Below, one piece after another: positions 59,594 to 64,000 of a stretch of DNA of 64,000 bases. Made by a program: the position numbers and the translations under genes. Origin of the DNA: Hymenobacter mellowenesis. GTDB lineage: Bacteria; Bacteroidota; Bacteroidia; Cytophagales; Hymenobacteraceae. The notes beneath the pieces are model-generated. The model did no database searches. It had not been told where the DNA came from and was given only the letters and a program-made list of their open reading frames with translations. Position 1 is the stretch's first letter. Each line of letters starts with the position of its first letter. The stretch covers positions 248,001-312,000 of the forward strand of contig NZ_JAUQSX010000004.1 of assembly GCF_030581005.1 (NCBI RefSeq), read 5' to 3'.

Positions 59594-59612
59594 GCCCCGC
59601 CGGGGCTTTTTT
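59594..59612 (+). terminator. Terminator after rnc
   Basis: GCCCCGCCGGGGCTTTTTT: short GC stem with T run. A similar GCCCCGTTGGGGC follows at 59644-59657 without a T run. Confidence 0.75.
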
Positions 59613-59696
59613 GTTCGATAGCATAGGTTTTTGCCAACAACTCGCCCCGTTGGGGCTTGTGTAATCTGAATTGACTAACCCCAGTTGTTTAATAAT

Positions 59697-61613
59697 ATGC
59701 GTATTGCCGGAGCCGCCCTCAATCAGATTCCCATTGACTGGGAAAACAACCTTCGCAACATTCGGACGGCCATTGAGCAGGCTAAAGCATCGGGCGTGCA
59801 ACTGCTGTGTTTGCCTGAACTGTGCCTGACCGGCTATGCCTGCGAAGACTTGTTTCTGAGCGACTGGATGCCGGAGTCGGCGCTGGCGCACCTGCAGGCC
59901 GTGCGGCCCTGGACGGACGGCGTTTGCGTGGTAGTGGGGCTGCCGGTACGGCTCAATCACTGCACCTATAACACGGCGGCGGTGCTGCGCGATGGGCAGA
60001 TTCTGGGCTTCGCGGCCAAGCAGTTTCTGGCCAATGACGGGGTGCATTACGAGACACGCTTCTTCGCGCCCTGGGTGGCGGGCGAGCAAACGACCGTGAC
60101 CTTGGAAGGGGAGACGTGGCCGCTGGGTGACCTGATTTTTGAGCACGAGGGCGTACGCTTCGGCTTCGAGATATGCGAGGATGCCTGGCGGGCCGATAAT
60201 GTGCGGCCGGCCTGCCGGCTCACGGGCAAGGTCGACTTGATTGTGAACCCATCGGCCAGCCACTTTGCGATGAGCAAAACCGACGTGCGCTACCAACTGG
60301 TGATGAAGGCCTCGCGCACGTTTGATTGCACGTATCTGTACGCCAACTTGCTGGGCAACGAGGCCGGCCGAATCATTTTTGATGGTGAAATATTGGTGGC
60401 GCGCAACGGCCATTTGCTGAAGCGCAACCAGTTGCTGAGCTTCAAGGAAGTGGATTTGGAATGGGTGGACGTGGATTTCACGACGCCGCAGGAGCCGGCG
60501 GTCGAAATCGCGCCGTTGCCCGCGCCTGATGAGTACAAGGAACTAAACCAGGCCATGAGCCTGGCGCTGTTCGACTACCTGCGCAAGGCGCGCAGCCGGG
60601 GTTTCGTGCTGAGCTTGAGCGGCGGGGCGGATTCCTGTTTCTGCGCCGTGGGCGTGGCTGAGATGGTGCGGCTGGGCGTGGAGGAGTTGGGGCTGGAGGA
60701 GTTCAAGCGGCGTAGCGGCTGCTTCCCGGTGGCCAGCGAAACGGTGGTGACTCAGGAGGGCGCCGGCGGCAAAGCCGCGCAGGTGGTGGAAAAGCCGGCA
60801 CCTGAAAGGACCCTGAATACCAACCAGCAGCTTGTGCAGCAGCTGCTTACTTGCGCTTACCAGGGCACCGTTAATTCCTCGGACGACACCTTCAACTCGG
60901 CCAAAGAGCTGGCTGACAGCATTGGCGCCCGCTTCTATCGCTGGACGATTGACGAGGAGGTAACCGGGTACGTGGGTAAAATCCAGGGCGCGCTGGGCCG
61001 GGAGCTGACTTGGAAAACCGACGATTTGGCCCTGCAAAACATTCAGGCGCGGGTGCGGGCCCCCGCCATCTGGCTGCTGGCCAACGTGCAGAATTGCCTG
61101 CTCATCACCACTTCCAACCGCTCCGAAGCCAGTGTGGGCTACTGCACCATGGACGGCGACACGGCCGGCAGCATCTCGCCCATTGCGGGCGTCGACAAGG
61201 ACTTCGTGAAAAAATGGCTGCGCTGGGCCGAAACCGAGCTGGGCTATACTGCCCTGCGCCACGTGAACGCCCTGCAGCCCACCGCCGAGCTGCGCCCGCT
61301 CGAAGACAAGCAAACCGACGAGCGCGACCTCATGCCCTACACCCTGCTCAACCGCATCGAGCGCTTGGCGTTCTACGACCGCCTCAGCCCCAAACAGGTG
61401 CTGGCCATGCTGGAAGGCGAAGGCACGGGCTTCGACACCGAGCAGCTGAAAACCTACGTGCGCCGCTTCTACAGCCTTTGGAGCCGCAACCAGTGGAAGC
61501 GCGAGCGGTACGCGCCCAGCTTCCACCTCGATGACTACAACGTGGACCCACGCTCCTGGCTGCGCTTTCCCATTCTCAGCGGCGGCTTTGCCGAGGAGCT
61601 GGCGGGGCTGTAA
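59697..61613 (+). CDS. nadE: Glutamine-dependent NAD+ synthetase
   Basis: A 638-residue two-domain enzyme for the last step of NAD+ synthesis. N-terminal nitrilase-type glutaminase: Glu41 in LCLPELCLTGYACED, a Lys in FAAKQFLANDGVHYE, and Cys in FGFEICEDAW. C-terminal ATP-PP synthetase: LSLSGGADSCF, then TTSNRSEASVGYCTMDGDTAGSISPIAGVDK. ATG at 59697 (MRIAGAALNQIPIDW) is preferred over a TTG 12 bases upstream. Palindrome fragments lie in its leader. Confidence 0.95.
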   Translation: MRIAGAALNQIPIDWENNLRNIRTAIEQAKASGVQLLCLPELCLTGYACEDLFLSDWMPESALAHLQAVRPWTDGVCVVVGLPVRLNHCTYNTAAVLRDGQILGFAAKQFLANDGVHYETRFFAPWVAGEQTTVTLEGETWPLGDLIFEHEGVRFGFEICEDAWRADNVRPACRLTGKVDLIVNPSASHFAMSKTDVRYQLVMKASRTFDCTYLYANLLGNEAGRIIFDGEILVARNGHLLKRNQLLSFKEVDLEWVDVDFTTPQEPAVEIAPLPAPDEYKELNQAMSLALFDYLRKARSRGFVLSLSGGADSCFCAVGVAEMVRLGVEELGLEEFKRRSGCFPVASETVVTQEGAGGKAAQVVEKPAPERTLNTNQQLVQQLLTCAYQGTVNSSDDTFNSAKELADSIGARFYRWTIDEEVTGYVGKIQGALGRELTWKTDDLALQNIQARVRAPAIWLLANVQNCLLITTSNRSEASVGYCTMDGDTAGSISPIAGVDKDFVKKWLRWAETELGYTALRHVNALQPTAELRPLEDKQTDERDLMPYTLLNRIERLAFYDRLSPKQVLAMLEGEGTGFDTEQLKTYVRRFYSLWSRNQWKRERYAPSFHLDDYNVDPRSWLRFPILSGGFAEELAGL

Positions 61614-61616
61614 AAT

Positions 61617-61690
61617 GTACCCCGAAGAGGTGCTTCGGTTCGCGTTGAGCAAGCAACCCAGACGCCGGCCGAAGCACCGCTTCGGGGTAC
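61617..61690. repeat. Family 2 palindrome, copy 2
   Basis: GTACCCCGAAGAGGTGCTTCGG...CCGAAGCACCGCTTCGGGGTAC: arms of about 20 bp around a loop of 30. Four bases after the nadE stop; may work as its terminator. Confidence 0.88.
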
Positions 61691-61889
61691 CTATTCAGGC
61701 CTCATTTCGAATTAATGGAAATAAAATAGCAAACCCGCGCAAGGTTGGCCGCCGAATGGGACCTATTGCCTTGTAGCTCCGGCTCGGTCAATACTGGCCC
61801 AGCCTTTCGCCGACCCTTTTGTTTTCTTTTCTGTGGCTTGCGCAATCCCGTTGTTTTTGGTTGATGAGCCACCGGTTGGCCCCTGTTTG

Positions 61890-62474
61890 ATGGACCCGGC
61901 CGTAGCGGCCGAGGCTGAGCTGGTGGCGCAACTGCAGCAAGGCAGCGAGGCTGCTTTTCGCACGCTGGTGGAGCGATACCAGGACCGTATTTACCGGGTG
62001 GTACTGTCGCTGCTCCGCTCGCCGGAAGAGGCCGAGGATGTGGCGCAGGAAGTGTTTGTGGAGGTTCACCAGACCATTAGCCGGTTCCGGGGCGAGGCCG
62101 GGCTCAGCACCTGGCTCTACCGCCTGGCCACGTCGCGGGCGTTGAAAAACCTGCGGCGCGCCCGCGCCAAAAAGCGCTTTGCCTACTTCACCAGCCTGTT
62201 GGGTTTCGGCAATGAAGTGCTGCACGAAGCGCCCACCCATGCGCACCCGTTGGCGCTGCTGGAGGGGCAGCAGCAGCTGGGCCTGCTGCTGGAGCACATT
62301 GCCCGCTTGCCCGACCAGCAGCAGGTGGCCTTCACGCTGCGCCACGAGCAGGAGCTGAGCTACGAACAAATCGCTGCCGTGCTCAATACCACCGTGCCTG
62401 CCGTGGAGTCGCTCTTGTTCCGGGCCCGCAAAACCCTTCGTACACGCCTGCAACCGCATTTTCGCCATGACTAA
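61890..62474 (+). CDS. ECF-type RNA polymerase sigma factor
   Basis: A 194-residue extracytoplasmic-function sigma factor. Region 2 (FRTLVERYQDRIYRVVLSLLRSPEEAEDVAQEVFVEVHQ, then STWLYRLATSRALKNLRR) and region 4 (LPDQQQVAFTLRHEQELSYEQIAAVLNTTVPAVESLLFRARKTLR). ATG at 61890 (MDPAVAAEAELVAQL) is chosen; a GTG at 61833 would add 19 residues without homology. The stop overlaps the start of the small gene after it by 8 bases, as with many sigma/anti-sigma pairs. Confidence 0.92.
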   Translation: MDPAVAAEAELVAQLQQGSEAAFRTLVERYQDRIYRVVLSLLRSPEEAEDVAQEVFVEVHQTISRFRGEAGLSTWLYRLATSRALKNLRRARAKKRFAYFTSLLGFGNEVLHEAPTHAHPLALLEGQQQLGLLLEHIARLPDQQQVAFTLRHEQELSYEQIAAVLNTTVPAVESLLFRARKTLRTRLQPHFRHD

Positions 62475-62763
62475 GCCCGACCTCCGCTCCGTTGCTGATG
62501 AGGCCTTGGATGCCTTGCTCCGCCAGCTTCCCCGCCAATCCCAGGCCCGGCCCCGGCCGTTTTTCTACGGCCGGGTGCAGGCCCGCCTCGTCGACGCCGA
62601 AGCATCGACGGCGAGGCCACTGTTGCCCGACTGGCTGCGCCGGCCGGCCTTTGCGGCCCTGCTGGGCGCCTTGGTGCTGAGTTTGTCCGGCGATTGCGCG
62701 GCGGGAGGCGCGGCGGCCACTGGTCCGGCCAGCTACCAGGCGCCGCATTTGCCGGCGCGCTAG
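62467..62763 (+). CDS. Small membrane protein overlapping the sigma gene, possible anti-sigma factor
   Basis: A 98-residue protein whose ATG lies inside the end of the sigma gene. About 60 polar residues (DEALDALLRQLPRQSQARPRPFFYGRVQARL) precede one hydrophobic helix (FAALLGALVLSLSGDCAAG) and a short outside tail. This layout fits a minimal membrane-anchored anti-sigma factor, but no zinc-binding anti-sigma motif (HxxxCxxC) is present. The helix is short and ends with a Cys-Ala-Ala-Gly-rich tail, so a frameshift near 62690 or simple truncation is possible. Confidence 0.55.
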   Translation: MTKPDLRSVADEALDALLRQLPRQSQARPRPFFYGRVQARLVDAEASTARPLLPDWLRRPAFAALLGALVLSLSGDCAAGGAAATGPASYQAPHLPAR

Positions 62764-62848
62764 GGGCGTCCGGTTTCTTGCGCTGCCCGGGCCGGATGTC
62801 CGGGCGGGGCGTGCCTTCCTCCGCCGGGCAATGAGCCCGAGGGCGGAG

Positions 62849-62856
62849 TACCTTTG
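62849..62856 (+). promoter_or_regulatory. -7 box of lgt
   Basis: TACCTTTG fits TAnnTTTG exactly and lies 25 bases before the ATG at 62882. Confidence 0.55.
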
Positions 62857-62881
62857 ACCACCTATCACATTTTTGCCCCGC

Positions 62882-63874
62882 ATGTCGCCTTTCTTCGCCG
62901 CCATTTACTGGAACATCAACCCCATCATTGCCCACCTCGGGCCGGTCACGCTGCGCTGGTACGGGCTGTTTTTCATGCTGCCCTTCGTGGTGGGCACGTT
63001 CATCCTCACGCACATCTACCGCTCAGAGCGGGTGTCGCCGCAGTGGGTCGACGTGATTACCATCTACATGCTCATCGGCACCATCGTGGGCGCGCGGCTG
63101 GGCCACATGCTGTTTTATGACTTTGAGGCGCTGATGGCCGACCCGCTGGTGGTGTTTAAAATCTGGCAGGGTGGGCTGGCCAGCCACGGCGCTACCATCG
63201 GCATCTTGCTGGCCTGCTGGCTGTTTGCCCGCAACAACAAGTTCGATTATCTGTGGGTACTCGACCGCATTGTGATTGTGGTGGCGCTGGGCGGCGCCTG
63301 CATCCGCACCGGCAATTTGATGAACTCCGAGATTGTGGGCAAGCCCACGAACGTGCCGTGGGCCTTCACCTTCCCGCGCGACACGGAGCACCTGCTGCCC
63401 GCCACCAGCCCGCTGCCTAGCGGCGCGGTGCTGGTCGACCGTGTGGCGCAGACCAACGGTACGTATGCCTACCCGCTGCACGCCGCCGGCCAGCCCACCA
63501 CGGCCGACACGCTGATGGCCGTGCCGCGCCACCCCACCCAGATTTACGAGGCGCTGTTCTGCATCTTCCTGCTCGCGCTGCTCTACTCGATGTGGAACCG
63601 CACCAAGGAGCGCACCCCGCGCGGGCAGCTGTTCGGGCTGTTTGTAGTGCTGCTGTTCACGCAGCGCTTCCTGGGCGAATACCTCAAGGAAAACCAGGTG
63701 AAGTTCGAAGACGGCCACCTCTTCAACCAGGGCCAACTACTGAGCATTCCGCTGATTTTCATCGGCATCTGGGTTCTGTGGCGGGCGGGCAAAGACCCTG
63801 AAAACCCTTACGGCTACGCCCCGCGCGATTTGGAAGAAAAAGAAGCGGCGGCGTTGCCGCCCACCGCACGCTAA
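62882..63874 (+). CDS. lgt: Prolipoprotein diacylglyceryl transferase
   Basis: A 330-residue membrane enzyme that attaches diacylglycerol to the lipobox cysteine of prolipoproteins. Seven helices; the family signature is CIRTGNLMNSEIVGKPTNVPWAF and HPTQIYEALF precedes the last helices. An insert of about 35 residues after the signature (TEHLLPATSPLPSGAVLVDRVAQ...) is longer than in E. coli. ATG at 62882 (MSPFFAAIYW). Many lipoproteins are encoded in this window (msrB, DUF6340, the small lipoprotein), which need this step. Confidence 0.95.
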   Translation: MSPFFAAIYWNINPIIAHLGPVTLRWYGLFFMLPFVVGTFILTHIYRSERVSPQWVDVITIYMLIGTIVGARLGHMLFYDFEALMADPLVVFKIWQGGLASHGATIGILLACWLFARNNKFDYLWVLDRIVIVVALGGACIRTGNLMNSEIVGKPTNVPWAFTFPRDTEHLLPATSPLPSGAVLVDRVAQTNGTYAYPLHAAGQPTTADTLMAVPRHPTQIYEALFCIFLLALLYSMWNRTKERTPRGQLFGLFVVLLFTQRFLGEYLKENQVKFEDGHLFNQGQLLSIPLIFIGIWVLWRAGKDPENPYGYAPRDLEEKEAAALPPTAR

Positions 63875-64000
63875 AGTGCTTGAAGCAGGTTGTATAATGC
63901 GCAGGTAATTTGTTGATAAAGAAATGCATAAGTGGCGGTAGTTTTTGAAGCGCCTGCCTGTAGCGTTTTATTCGGCGCGGCCGGGAGCTGGTTCAACGCT
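63875..64000. other. End of window, no gene seen
   Basis: 126 bases with a possible GGTAATTTG (near a -7 box) at about 63905 but no open frame long enough to name. Confidence 0.5.

Noticed and set aside
62492..62680. Alternative 62-residue frame inside the possible anti-sigma gene
   Set aside because: Arg/Pro/Ala-rich shadow of the overlapping frame; the frame at 62467 has a membrane helix and the sigma overlap.

Overview
The window looks like a chromosomal segment of a GC-rich Bacteroidota (Cytophagia), most likely Hymenobacter or a close relative. The evidence is a secreted protein with a type IX secretion C-terminal domain (52974-54521), an IPExxxVDY-family protein next to pyruvate kinase, DUF6340, DUF3050 and DUF4166 proteins, an ATP synthase epsilon subunit without its C-terminal helices, and many promoters of the Bacteroidota type (TTTG, about 19 bases, TAnnTTTG). 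No transposase, phage, plasmid or CRISPR genes were seen. The gene content is mostly core housekeeping, with one TPR/AAA+ operon of unknown function.

Layout. 0-6.5 kb: DUF4269 (cut by the window edge), a HAD phosphatase, a CatA-like acetyltransferase with a LysR regulator, threonine synthase, and an MBOAT/SGNH pair for O-acylation. 6.7-13.6 kb: a fused glycosyltransferase-polysaccharide deacetylase, then (minus strand) a four-gene operon of a TPR-AAA+ ATPase and three tandem TPR-membrane proteins. 13.8-25.5 kb: DUF167, an endonuclease III-like protein, a CHASE3 histidine kinase with a single-domain response regulator, a SpoU methyltransferase, BipA/TypA, MsrB, DUF3050 and a histone-H1-like basic protein. 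25.7-34.1 kb: metG, pth, rplY, prs, tRNA-Gln, atpD and atpC. 34.2-41.1 kb: AI-2E-type transporter, a PLP trans-sulfuration enzyme, a DoxX-like/DUF4166 pair, a desaturase and membrane or secreted proteins of unknown role. 41.2-51 kb: a three-gene Pgl-like sugar cassette (initiating sugar transferase, NeuD/PglD acetyltransferase, DegT aminotransferase), ispE, an EamA transporter, LptF/G, tgt, GT2, an ECF sigma factor and rsmG. 51-64 kb: YheT-type hydrolase, rpsT, the T9SS cargo protein, pyk, acpP-fabF-rnc, nadE, a second ECF sigma factor with a small overlapping partner, and lgt.

The most striking non-coding feature is the density of imperfect palindromes between genes. One family (arms close to CGTCATGCTGAGCG...CGAAGCATCTC) has 13 copies, one of them between atpD and atpC. 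A second family, 180-240 bp long, has three copies; each has long terminal inverted repeats and carries a terminator-like hairpin inside. At least five further palindrome types occur once or twice, and one unrelated palindrome lies in frame inside a glycosyltransferase gene. Several genes have the -7 box only 4-6 bases before the start codon, which suggests leaderless mRNAs.
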